The notes below the pieces were generated by a model, which did no database searches, was not told where the DNA came from, and saw nothing but the letters and a program-made list of their open reading frames with translations. 16,275 nucleotides of DNA from contig CADBFL010000013.1 in the NCBI GenBank assembly GCA_902793875.1, positions 2,030-18,304 on the forward strand. The letters run 5' to 3'. Below are positions 1 through 6,720 of the stretch, one piece after another; positions within the stretch are counted from its first letter, which is position 1; every line of letters begins with the position of its first letter. A program made the translations under genes and the position numbers. This DNA is from an uncultured Eubacteriales bacterium (GTDB lineage Bacteria > Bacillota > Clostridia > Peptostreptococcales > Anaerovoracaceae).

Positions 1-129
1 GCCGCTGCGAAGGCAAAAGCAAAGGAAGCGAAAGCTGCCAGCGAGGCCAGAAAGGCTTCGGGCGAAGCGCTGTTCACTCCGCTTCCTGTTTCCGACACTG
101 TGATGGTATTCGACAAGGAGGGCAAGTGA
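1..129 (+). CDS. livM: C-terminal tail of branched-chain amino-acid ABC permease (LivM-like), partial
   Basis: The first reading frame is open from base 1 to a TGA at 127-129 and gives the last 42 residues of a protein. The tail is Ala/Lys/Glu-rich (AAKAKAKEAKAASEARK), then ends in a short hydrophobic-polar stretch. No family motif is visible in this fragment. The assignment rests on position: it lies directly upstream of livG and livF, where the LivM permease sits in liv operons, and clostridial LivM proteins can carry charged cytoplasmic tails. The stop is one base before the livG start, so the genes are co-transcribed. The identity is inferred from context. The tail itself is clearly coding. 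Confidence 0.6.
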   Translation, partial: AAAKAKAKEAKAASEARKASGEALFTPLPVSDTVMVFDKEGK

Positions 130-130
130 C

Positions 131-985
131 ATGGCTGAAGACAAAAGAGAAGTCGTGCTCCGTCTCTCCGACATAACCATGCAGTTCGGCGGAGTAGTCG
201 CGGTAGACAACCTCAACCTCGACGTGCATAAAAACGAGATCGTCGGCCTTATCGGTCCTAACGGAGCCGGCAAGACGACGGCATTCAACTGCATAACCGG
301 CGTATACGAGCCGACCAACGGGGCGGTCGAGATAAACGGCAGGATCGTCATCGAGAACCACCCTCAGGGCAAGATGAAGGACGAGTACAAGGGACGCAAT
401 CAGGGCAAGTACACAAAGGCGATCACAATGCTCCCCGACAGCGTCACGAAGCTGGGCGTCGCGAGGACGTTCCAGAACATCAGGCTGTTCAAAGGCATGA
501 CGGTGCTCGAGAACGTGATGGTCGCGATGCACATGAACCAGGGCGAGTCTGTATTCGGAGCCACCTTCCGCAGCAGGAAGGCCCGCAAAGAAGAACATGA
601 CATGAGAGAAGAGGCTCTGGAACTTCTGAAGAAGCTCGACCTGTATGAGAACCGGGACGACATGTCCACATCGCTTCCGTACGGCAAGCAGAGACACCTC
701 GAGATCGCGAGGGCCCTTGCGACCCACCCTTCGATACTGCTGCTCGATGAGCCTGCAGCCGGCATGAATCCGCAGGAGTCGGATGAGCTGATGCGCTTCA
801 TCGGACGGATACGCGACGAGTTCGATCTGTCCATCCTGATGATCGAGCATCACATGCAGGTCATCATGGGCATATGCGAGCACATATACGTGCTCAACTA
901 CGGCGGGCAGATCGCCGACGGAACTCCTGACGAGATCCAGGCCAACCCTGCAGTAATAGAAGCTTATCTGGGAGGTGATGAATAA
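131..985 (+). CDS. livG: Branched-chain amino-acid ABC transporter, ATP-binding protein LivG
   Basis: This is a cytoplasmic ATPase of the Liv (HAAT) importer. It pairs with LivF to power LivH/LivM uptake of Leu, Ile, Val or related amino acids. The 284-residue protein has Walker A GPNGAGKT at 43-50, the LivG-type hallmark ARTFQNIRLF at 111-120, the ABC signature region LPYGKQRHLEIARAL at 182-196 (with YGKQR in place of SGGQ), Walker B ILLLDEPAAGMNP from 202, and the switch His in IEHHM near 240. It is longer than the roughly 255-residue enterobacterial LivG because of an insert of about 30 residues (about 76-105), as in other clostridial LivG proteins. The start is supported by AAGGAGGG at 115-122. 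The TAA overlaps the livF ATG by one base (TAATG). Confidence 0.95.
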   Translation: MAEDKREVVLRLSDITMQFGGVVAVDNLNLDVHKNEIVGLIGPNGAGKTTAFNCITGVYEPTNGAVEINGRIVIENHPQGKMKDEYKGRNQGKYTKAITMLPDSVTKLGVARTFQNIRLFKGMTVLENVMVAMHMNQGESVFGATFRSRKARKEEHDMREEALELLKKLDLYENRDDMSTSLPYGKQRHLEIARALATHPSILLLDEPAAGMNPQESDELMRFIGRIRDEFDLSILMIEHHMQVIMGICEHIYVLNYGGQIADGTPDEIQANPAVIEAYLGGDE

Positions 986-1689
986 TGCTGGCGATCAGGA
1001 ATCTGAATGTACACTACGGCGGTATCCACGCCCTCAGAGGCATCGACATCGACGTGCCGGACGGCAGGATCATCTCCCTGATCGGAGCCAACGGCGCCGG
1101 CAAGTCCACCACCCTCAAGTCGGTCATGGGACTCGTGCCGAAATCCGACGGACACGTTTACTGGGACGATACCGAGATCACATCGTTCAGAACGAAGGAC
1201 ATAGTAGGAGAAGGCATCATCCTCTGCCCTGAGGGCAGAAGGATATTCCCGGATCTTACGGTAGACGAGAACATAGCGGCCGGGGCCTATCTGAGAACGG
1301 ACAAGGCCGCGATCGCAAGGGACAGAGACTGGGTATACGAGCTCTTCCCGAGGATCGCAGAGAGGACATGGCAGCTTGGCGCGACGCTCTCCGGAGGCGA
1401 GCAGCAGATGCTCGCGGTGGCAAGGTCGCTGATGTCCAACCCTAAGCTGCTGATGCTCGACGAGCCTTCGCTCGGACTCGCACCGCTTGTCATAAAGGAC
1501 ATCTTCGCGGTAATACAGAAGATAAAAGAGGACGGCGTGAACATCCTTCTTATCGAGCAGAACGCCAAGGCTGCGCTCGAGATCTCCGACTACGCGTACG
1601 TAATGGAGACAGGCGTCATCACGATGGCCGGGCCGGGCAAGGCTCTTCTGAACGACGAGAGGGTCCAGCAGGCCTACCTCGGGGAGTAG
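985..1689 (+). CDS. livF: Branched-chain amino-acid ABC transporter, ATP-binding protein LivF
   Basis: This is the second ATPase of the Liv importer, 234 residues, the usual LivF length. Visible motifs are Walker A GANGAGKS at 34-41, the LivF-typical CPEGRRIFPDLTVDENI at 81-97, the ABC signature LSGGEQQ at 135-141, Walker B LLMLDEPSLGLAP from 155, and LLIEQNA containing the switch region at 188-194. The start is set by a near-perfect Shine-Dalgarno GGAGGTGAT at 971-979, inside the 3' end of livG, so translation is probably coupled. It is the last gene of the liv operon and is followed by a hairpin terminator shared with the convergent polysaccharide operon. Confidence 0.95.
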   Translation: MLAIRNLNVHYGGIHALRGIDIDVPDGRIISLIGANGAGKSTTLKSVMGLVPKSDGHVYWDDTEITSFRTKDIVGEGIILCPEGRRIFPDLTVDENIAAGAYLRTDKAAIARDRDWVYELFPRIAERTWQLGATLSGGEQQMLAVARSLMSNPKLLMLDEPSLGLAPLVIKDIFAVIQKIKEDGVNILLIEQNAKAALEISDYAYVMETGVITMAGPGKALLNDERVQQAYLGE

Positions 1690-1718
1690 GGCGGCCGAAG
1701 GGCAGCGAAAAACAAAAC

Positions 1719-1747
1719 AAGAGGCGACCCATGCCGGTTCGCCTCTT
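1719..1747. terminator. Bidirectional intrinsic terminator between livF and the polysaccharide operon
   Basis: AAGAGGCGA at 1719-1727 pairs perfectly with TCGCCTCTT at 1739-1747, giving a 9-bp stem with two further inner C-G pairs and a short loop. On the + strand the stem is followed by TCTTGCTTCT. On the - strand it is followed by the complement of the A-rich tract 1708-1718 (AAAAACAAAAC), which reads as a T-run. The position between two convergent 3' ends (livF at 1689, sugar transferase at 1772) fits a terminator serving both directions. The remaining bases of the intergenic gap hold nothing else I can recognise. Confidence 0.75.
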
Positions 1748-1771
1748 TCTTGCTTCTGCTGACGCGACGCC

Positions 1772-3238
1772 CTACGAGGCGCCTTTTCCCTTCAGCACGA
1801 CTCCGATGGTCTTGAGGATTATCTTGATATCCAGCTGGATATCCCAGGTCTCGATGTACTCGAGATCGAGTCTCACGACTTCCTCGAAGTCGGTGATCTC
1901 GCTTCTTCCGCTTATCTGCCACAATCCGGTTATGCCCGGTTTTACGGTCATTCTCGCCCTGTGATGCGGGTTATAGCGTTCCCATTCCTCAGGAAGAGGA
2001 GGCCGCGTGCCTACAAGTGACATGTCTCCTTTGAGAACGTTCCAGAACTGCGGGAACTCATCTATGGATGTGTTCCGTATGAAGTTCCCTATTCCTCTCG
2101 GCCTGCCGTCTTTGTCTTTCTTTTCGGAGCCTATGATGCGCGGGTCGTCATCGAGCTTGAACATCAGGCCGTCCGATATCCTGTTCTTCTCCATCAGCTC
2201 AGCCTTCCGGGCTTCGGCATCCATGTACATGCTGCGGAATTTATACATTTTGAATTTCTTGCCGCCGCGGCCGATGCGCTCCTGCGCGAAAAAGATCGGG
2301 CCCGGCGATCTGATATATATGAGAGGTCCGATCACGACCGTGAGCACGAGCGTTATCAGGCATCCGACTATGCCGCCTGCAACATCCATGATGCGTTTGA
2401 TGACTATCTGATCCAGCGGAACGAACCTGATCCTGCTCGTGAGGACGGTGTAGCCGCCCACAGTATTGACCTCGGTAAGCGGCATATCGATATCGTTCAG
2501 GCGCTCCGGACAAACATGGACAGTAACGCCCATGTCAACAAGGCTGTTCAGGATCTCCTTTTCGAGACTTACGTCTTCCGGCTGCAGAACGAAGACTTCA
2601 TCCACCCAGCCCTTCTGTATCCTGTTCAGCACATCTTTATCAGGATGAAGCAGCGGAGCCGCGTATTCGCCCCTGACCGCGGAGTCGTTTCGGTCGACGA
2701 CGATGATCCCCGCGATCTTTCTCGAGCCGTCACTGTGCTCGATCAGCTTTTTCATCATCCTGTCCACATGATCGCCGGTCGTTGCGACCATCATCGAATA
2801 CTGCCTGCCTCCTGCCCGGATCTTGCTGCTTTTGATCCGTTTTTTATTCAGATGCCTGCATACGCTGTCGAGGATCACATATATGACAAGCGTCCATCCT
2901 GCCTGAAGCCTGGATATGACTTCGGTCAGCTGGAATGCGAAGAGGAAGACCAGCATATTGAACGCCATTATCGTCGTGAACCTGATGATCCTGATCAGCT
3001 CCTCATAAGGACCCCGGCTGAGTATCTTCTCGTAATCACTGGAAAAGATCAGAGTCAGAAGCTGGCAGACCACCATGACCCTGAACAGAAAAACATTGTT
3101 TTCAAAAATGAAAGGGTTCTGGAAGCCTCCGTTGGCCGGAAAAGAAGCCAGGACAAACGAGACCGGAAGACAGATGATGTCTATCAGGAGAAAGTCCCGG
3201 TATATTATTAGATTCTTGACAGCGCTGTTCCTGTTCAT
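1772..3238 (-). CDS. Polyprenyl-phosphate sugar-1-phosphate transferase (WbaP/WcaJ type, polysaccharide priming enzyme)
   Basis: This is an initiating membrane enzyme that transfers a sugar-1-phosphate from a nucleotide sugar to undecaprenyl phosphate, the first step of repeat-unit assembly. The 488 residues show N-terminal hydrophobic segments (about 10-35, 50-67, 85-105, 113-130), a nucleotide-binding-like central region (about 145-260), a re-entrant hydrophobic helix (about 285-310), then the bacterial sugar transferase domain. Its motifs are SPGPIFFAQERIG at 311-323, KFRSM at 333-337, the catalytic Asp-Glu in TSIDEFPQ (393-394), VGTRPPLP at 409-416 and PGITGLWQISGR at 434-445. Full length and all hallmark motifs suggest activity. 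The sugar (glucose, galactose or other) cannot be read from sequence. The ATG overlaps the TGA of the upstream GH5 gene (ATGA). It is the last gene of the operon. Confidence 0.93.
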   Translation of the reverse strand: MNRNSAVKNLIIYRDFLLIDIICLPVSFVLASFPANGGFQNPFIFENNVFLFRVMVVCQLLTLIFSSDYEKILSRGPYEELIRIIRFTTIMAFNMLVFLFAFQLTEVISRLQAGWTLVIYVILDSVCRHLNKKRIKSSKIRAGGRQYSMMVATTGDHVDRMMKKLIEHSDGSRKIAGIIVVDRNDSAVRGEYAAPLLHPDKDVLNRIQKGWVDEVFVLQPEDVSLEKEILNSLVDMGVTVHVCPERLNDIDMPLTEVNTVGGYTVLTSRIRFVPLDQIVIKRIMDVAGGIVGCLITLVLTVVIGPLIYIRSPGPIFFAQERIGRGGKKFKMYKFRSMYMDAEARKAELMEKNRISDGLMFKLDDDPRIIGSEKKDKDGRPRGIGNFIRNTSIDEFPQFWNVLKGDMSLVGTRPPLPEEWERYNPHHRARMTVKPGITGLWQISGRSEITDFEEVVRLDLEYIETWDIQLDIKIILKTIGVVLKGKGAS

Positions 3239-4371
3239 GATAATGTCCTGACTGCCTCACGAAGTTTCAGTCCCGCAAGGTATACCGCTCTGCTGACAGG
3301 ATTCCTGTCCTGAAATGTAAGATCTGTTTTTTCCGGATCCGGTATGATCTTCGGATCCACGCCGCGCACCAGCTCCCTGACCCAGAGGCCCGTTTCGGTA
3401 AGCTTCCCGCCGTTCAGAGGAACGAAGTCCGTCACCATCGGATTTACCATGGATGACGGCTCTTCCTTGTTCGCAAGGCTCCATACGGCAAATCCGATGT
3501 CATGCTTCTTCAGATATGAAAACCACTTTGCCGAGTTCTCATAGTCCGGGTCCTCTTCTTTTCCGTCGATATACGCGCCTGAGATGCCGCATTCGGTCAC
3601 AAATACGGGCAGGCCTCCGCTGACCGCCTTATCGAGTTCTTCCCTCAGTCCGTCGTAATGCGTCCCCGCGTAGAAATGGCATGAATACATCACGTTATCA
3701 TATTCGAGAGGATCTTCCAGAGCCGGACTCAGGTCCTTGCAGTAATCAGGCGTCCCTACCATTATCACTGCATCCGGAGAATTGTTCCGGATAACCGGTA
3801 TTATGTAGTCTGCATATCCCCTGACATCGTCCCATGTGGTATCTCCGTTTGGCTCGTTGCATATCTCATAGATCACATTTGGCACGCCGCTGTATTTACT
3901 GCTCATGAAGTCAAAGAAGTCAGCAGCCTCCTGCGCATGTAAGTTCGGATCCCCGTCGCTCAGGATGTGCCAGTCGACCAGCACGTACATGTCCGCAGCG
4001 ATCGCGGCATCCACGCCCTTTGTAACAAGCGCGATGCTCTCGTTTTCTTTTCCGCTGCAGTACTCATCGCTGTACATGGCAAGGCGTATCAGGTTGCTGT
4101 TCCATTTCTCAGACAGTTCCCTGAAAATATCCTCATCAACGAACTGGGGGTACCATGTGAGCCCGTGTGTGCTGACGCCTCTCAGCACCACATGCTCTCC
4201 GGCCCCGTCGGCAAGAAACGGCCCGTCCACATGAAGCGCTCCGGTGACGGAGGGACGGGGAACTTCCTCTTTCTGCAGAGCCGTGATGAACACCGCCGCT
4301 GCCGCGATAACGCAGACAGCGGCGATGATAAGAAGTCTTTTTTTCAGATGATCACTTCTCTTTTCATTCAT
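3235..4371 (-). CDS. Membrane-anchored glycoside hydrolase family 5 (endoglucanase-like)
   Basis: This is a predicted extracytoplasmic glycanase, 378 residues. Lys/Arg-rich residues 4-12 precede a hydrophobic segment (about 13-31) that looks like an uncleaved anchor, so the catalytic domain should face outward. GH5 retaining-enzyme features are present: IRLAMY with Arg96, DWH at 133-135, the acid/base Glu173 in EICNEPNG, His232 and Tyr234 in CHFYAGTH, the nucleophile Glu260 in VFVTECG, and Trp297. The pattern resembles the cellulase-like GH5_2 group. In this operon it probably trims, releases or length-controls the exported polymer, as GH8 BcsZ does in cellulose operons; that is inference. 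It overlaps the upstream Wzz-like gene by 8 bases and the downstream sugar transferase by 4. A beta-1,4-gluco or -manno linkage in the polymer would fit. Confidence 0.9.
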   Translation of the reverse strand: MNEKRSDHLKKRLLIIAAVCVIAAAAVFITALQKEEVPRPSVTGALHVDGPFLADGAGEHVVLRGVSTHGLTWYPQFVDEDIFRELSEKWNSNLIRLAMYSDEYCSGKENESIALVTKGVDAAIAADMYVLVDWHILSDGDPNLHAQEAADFFDFMSSKYSGVPNVIYEICNEPNGDTTWDDVRGYADYIIPVIRNNSPDAVIMVGTPDYCKDLSPALEDPLEYDNVMYSCHFYAGTHYDGLREELDKAVSGGLPVFVTECGISGAYIDGKEEDPDYENSAKWFSYLKKHDIGFAVWSLANKEEPSSMVNPMVTDFVPLNGGKLTETGLWVRELVRGVDPKIIPDPEKTDLTFQDRNPVSRAVYLAGLKLREAVRTLS

Positions 4372-6007
4372 CGTTTTCCGGCGGTTTTACTTCCGTGTTC
4401 CCCGCATCGGGATCGATTGTATCATCCTCATTGAGGCCGAATTCGATCAGTTCATCGAGGATCTCCCTGTCATGACCGTGTTCCTCACGCTTTCCGAAGG
4501 TCTCGGTCATGATCTGATAAGACGCAGTCGCATCAGCTCCGGTCTTTTTAGCGTGTATGTTCCCGGATCCGCTCATCATGTTCTTTGCCAGAGAGTTATC
4601 ATCCTGCGCAGAGCCGCGTCTTTTCCGGTTCTTTGAATTCCTTTCGAGCTCTGTCAGCCCTTCGAGCGACTCCTCCTGATTTACTATGCAGCCGAGTATA
4701 GGGCATCCGGATTTATCAAGTTTCTCCACAGCGGAGCGAATATCCATCTTGGTCGCCATGTCGAATCCGACCACCATTATAGCGGCGTCGGCTATCTGAT
4801 TAAGGCTCAGGGCTTCTGACGAGACTCCTACAGGAGGCGCGTCTATGATGACATAGTCGTACATCCCGACGATCTTTTCTATCAGGTCGAATGTGGACTT
4901 GTCCATAGGCACCGGATTGAGTTCGCGGATCATCGGAAGGATATCGAGGTAGCCGTTGATATGAACGATCGCTTCATGCTCTTCGATATCCCCGCGGTAA
5001 AGCCCGTTGAGAGAGTGCTCCATCTCGACCGCCGGCAGGAACTCTCTGCCCGCCTCCGGATTATGAGTATCGAAGTCTATGACCAGGACCTTCTTTTCGG
5101 TCGCAGCGATCTGGACAGCCAGATTGCAGGCAACACTTGTTCTGCCCTCTCTGCGCGTCGCCGATGTCATGAACACCACATGCGTTTTCTTTTTGGTCCC
5201 CAGTCTGTTCATCAGTATATACGCCGTTGAAGCGAACTGCTGACGGACCTTGCTCCTCAGGCCTCTTGTAAGTATGTCCTCATCAGAGCTGAAGTATTCG
5301 TCATCCTTGCTGATGACTCCCAGGGTCTCAAGCCCGAGCTCGAGCGGTACATCGTCCAGATTGATCAGCTTCGGCCTCATAAGAAGGTTGAGCACGATGA
5401 TGCCGACGCCGAGCCAGAATCCCAGCAGCAGCATTATTCCCCACAGCGGAGCCGCAACTCCTCCTCCCACGACACGCTTTGCAACAGGCTGATCGATGAC
5501 CGACAGCTTCCCTCGTCCGAGCGTATCTCTTACGGCAGGCGTCGCGTCAGTCAGAAGCGCCGTCATGATCCTGACTCCCTCATCTGAGCTTCTCCAGTTG
5601 AGCGTCAGCTCTATGACCGGCGTATCTCCTTCTCTCGATATCTGCAGGTTGTTCCTTATGTCGGATGTCCTGACCCCTGTCAGATTGGTCTTTTTCAGCA
5701 CTTCGCTGAGCACTCTGTTGCTGTTGAGGATGTAGACCACGGATTCGGTCATCTCCTCGGCCAGCAGATAGTCGTTGTAGAGCGGATACGGGAGTTTGTC
5801 CTGATATGTTCCCTCTTTGCTCTCCGTAATAAATACAGCAGAAGCCGTGATCCGGTAGTTCCGGCTCATGCTTCCCTGAAGGTACTGGACGCCGGATGCC
5901 GCAACACCGAGGATAAAACCTATCAGTGTCAGCAGCACTACGAGCTTCCACCTTTTTTTCATCGCATATATCAGATCGCTCAAGCGGAGCTGCATTCCAT
6001 TGTTCAT
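4364..6007 (-). CDS. Wzz-type chain-length determinant fused to a divergent BY-kinase/ParA-like ATPase domain
   Basis: This polysaccharide co-polymerase, 547 residues, controls chain length with Wzy. Layout: TM1 about 21-40, extracytoplasmic Wzz region about 41-185, TM2 about 188-209, then a cytoplasmic ATPase-like domain. The Walker A position reads TSATRREGRTS (281-291), where tyrosine kinases have an EGKS/T loop, so the key Lys is Arg. Walker A' is VLVIDFDTH (307-315) and Walker B is YVIIDAPP (385-392). The C-terminal tail (about 456-547) is acidic, holds only one Tyr (497) and lacks the Tyr cluster of CpsD/Wzc kinases. Kinase activity is therefore doubtful; a structural or scaffolding role is likely. 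The ATG overlaps the vanZ stop (ATGA). The best Shine-Dalgarno, GGAGG at 6022-6026, is 14 bases away, so coupled translation is probable. Confidence 0.88.
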   Translation of the reverse strand: MNNGMQLRLSDLIYAMKKRWKLVVLLTLIGFILGVAASGVQYLQGSMSRNYRITASAVFITESKEGTYQDKLPYPLYNDYLLAEEMTESVVYILNSNRVLSEVLKKTNLTGVRTSDIRNNLQISREGDTPVIELTLNWRSSDEGVRIMTALLTDATPAVRDTLGRGKLSVIDQPVAKRVVGGGVAAPLWGIMLLLGFWLGVGIIVLNLLMRPKLINLDDVPLELGLETLGVISKDDEYFSSDEDILTRGLRSKVRQQFASTAYILMNRLGTKKKTHVVFMTSATRREGRTSVACNLAVQIAATEKKVLVIDFDTHNPEAGREFLPAVEMEHSLNGLYRGDIEEHEAIVHINGYLDILPMIRELNPVPMDKSTFDLIEKIVGMYDYVIIDAPPVGVSSEALSLNQIADAAIMVVGFDMATKMDIRSAVEKLDKSGCPILGCIVNQEESLEGLTELERNSKNRKRRGSAQDDNSLAKNMMSGSGNIHAKKTGADATASYQIMTETFGKREEHGHDREILDELIEFGLNEDDTIDPDAGNTEVKPPENDE

Positions 6008-6720
6008 TTATACTTTACAAACCTCCTGCAAAAATTTCCGATAAACACTCCTATAAGCGCTCCGAGGGAGTTGGCAACGACGTCAGCCATGTCGCATTCT
6101 CCCATCGACAGCACCAGCTGCGTGGATTCTATTATTGCCGAATATGCTGTCCCGATAAAGAATCCTGCGCTGCCGTACCTCACGATCACATGCTTCTCAT
6201 CTTCTCCGAGCTGCCGCTCAGACGGCGTCGTCATCATGTAAAGAGCTCCTAGCGGCACGAACATCGCGGTGTTGAGCAGCAGGTGCTCTGTTTTTTCAGG
6301 ATCGCGCAGTGTAAGCGCATCCGCGAGACTTCTGAAAACATCGACATATACCGCATTGTTGCTCATGCCGATACGGGCGAAGAGCGTTACCGCAAAGATC
6401 GCGGCGCAGTACCCGATGAACAGAGCCGTCATGGTCCTGTTCAGTCCGGGTTCCGTGAACATGCGGTACGCCAGAAAGACCATGAGTCCTGCGGAAACAG
6501 TCAGCGTGATGATGAACAGACCGTTCAGCACGTACATGAAATTGCACAGCAGGATGAGCAGCCACGCAAGCGACAGGCTCATGGCGAACACTATCAGAGC
6601 CGCCAGAAGCTTTCCCGAAGCGCTTTTCGTTTTCATCCGGCAGACAACGATCTCCGGCATTGTGATAAGCATCAGATATATCAGATAGACCTGTGCCTGT
6701 TCATAGGCTGTCTCAAGCAT
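6004..6720 (-). CDS. VanZ-like family membrane protein
   Basis: This integral membrane protein has 238 residues. Hydrophobic segments lie near 10-27, 38-58, 62-84, 97-117, 148-163, 183-200 and 211-230. The C-terminal half carries the VanZ-family pattern: NTAMFVPLGAL (150-160), ESTQLVL with Glu198 and Gln201, a D-x-x-D motif CDMADVV (209-215) and NSLGALIG (217-224). VanZ proteins are linked to teicoplanin resistance and occur in polysaccharide loci, but their biochemical role is not settled. The N-terminal half adds four extra helices to the VanZ core. The start codon directly follows the TAA of the MotB-like gene, with AGGAGG inside that gene's end, so it is translated as part of the same unit. 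A job near the lipid-linked polymer is inference. Confidence 0.85.
   Translation of the reverse strand: MLETAYEQAQVYLIYLMLITMPEIVVCRMKTKSASGKLLAALIVFAMSLSLAWLLILLCNFMYVLNGLFIITLTVSAGLMVFLAYRMFTEPGLNRTMTALFIGYCAAIFAVTLFARIGMSNNAVYVDVFRSLADALTLRDPEKTEHLLLNTAMFVPLGALYMMTTPSERQLGEDEKHVIVRYGSAGFFIGTAYSAIIESTQLVLSMGECDMADVVANSLGALIGVFIGNFCRRFVKYK

Noticed and set aside
74..883. Long open frame on the - strand (269 codons) opposite livG
   Set aside because: It is antisense to a certain gene, has a composition typical of shadow frames and shows no family motif.
3235..4371. Bacterial cellulose synthase locus (bcs)
   Set aside because: A GH5 enzyme and EAL-like domain recall bcs operons, but no BcsA synthase or PilZ domain is present, and Wzx/Wzy indicate lipid-linked repeat-unit assembly.
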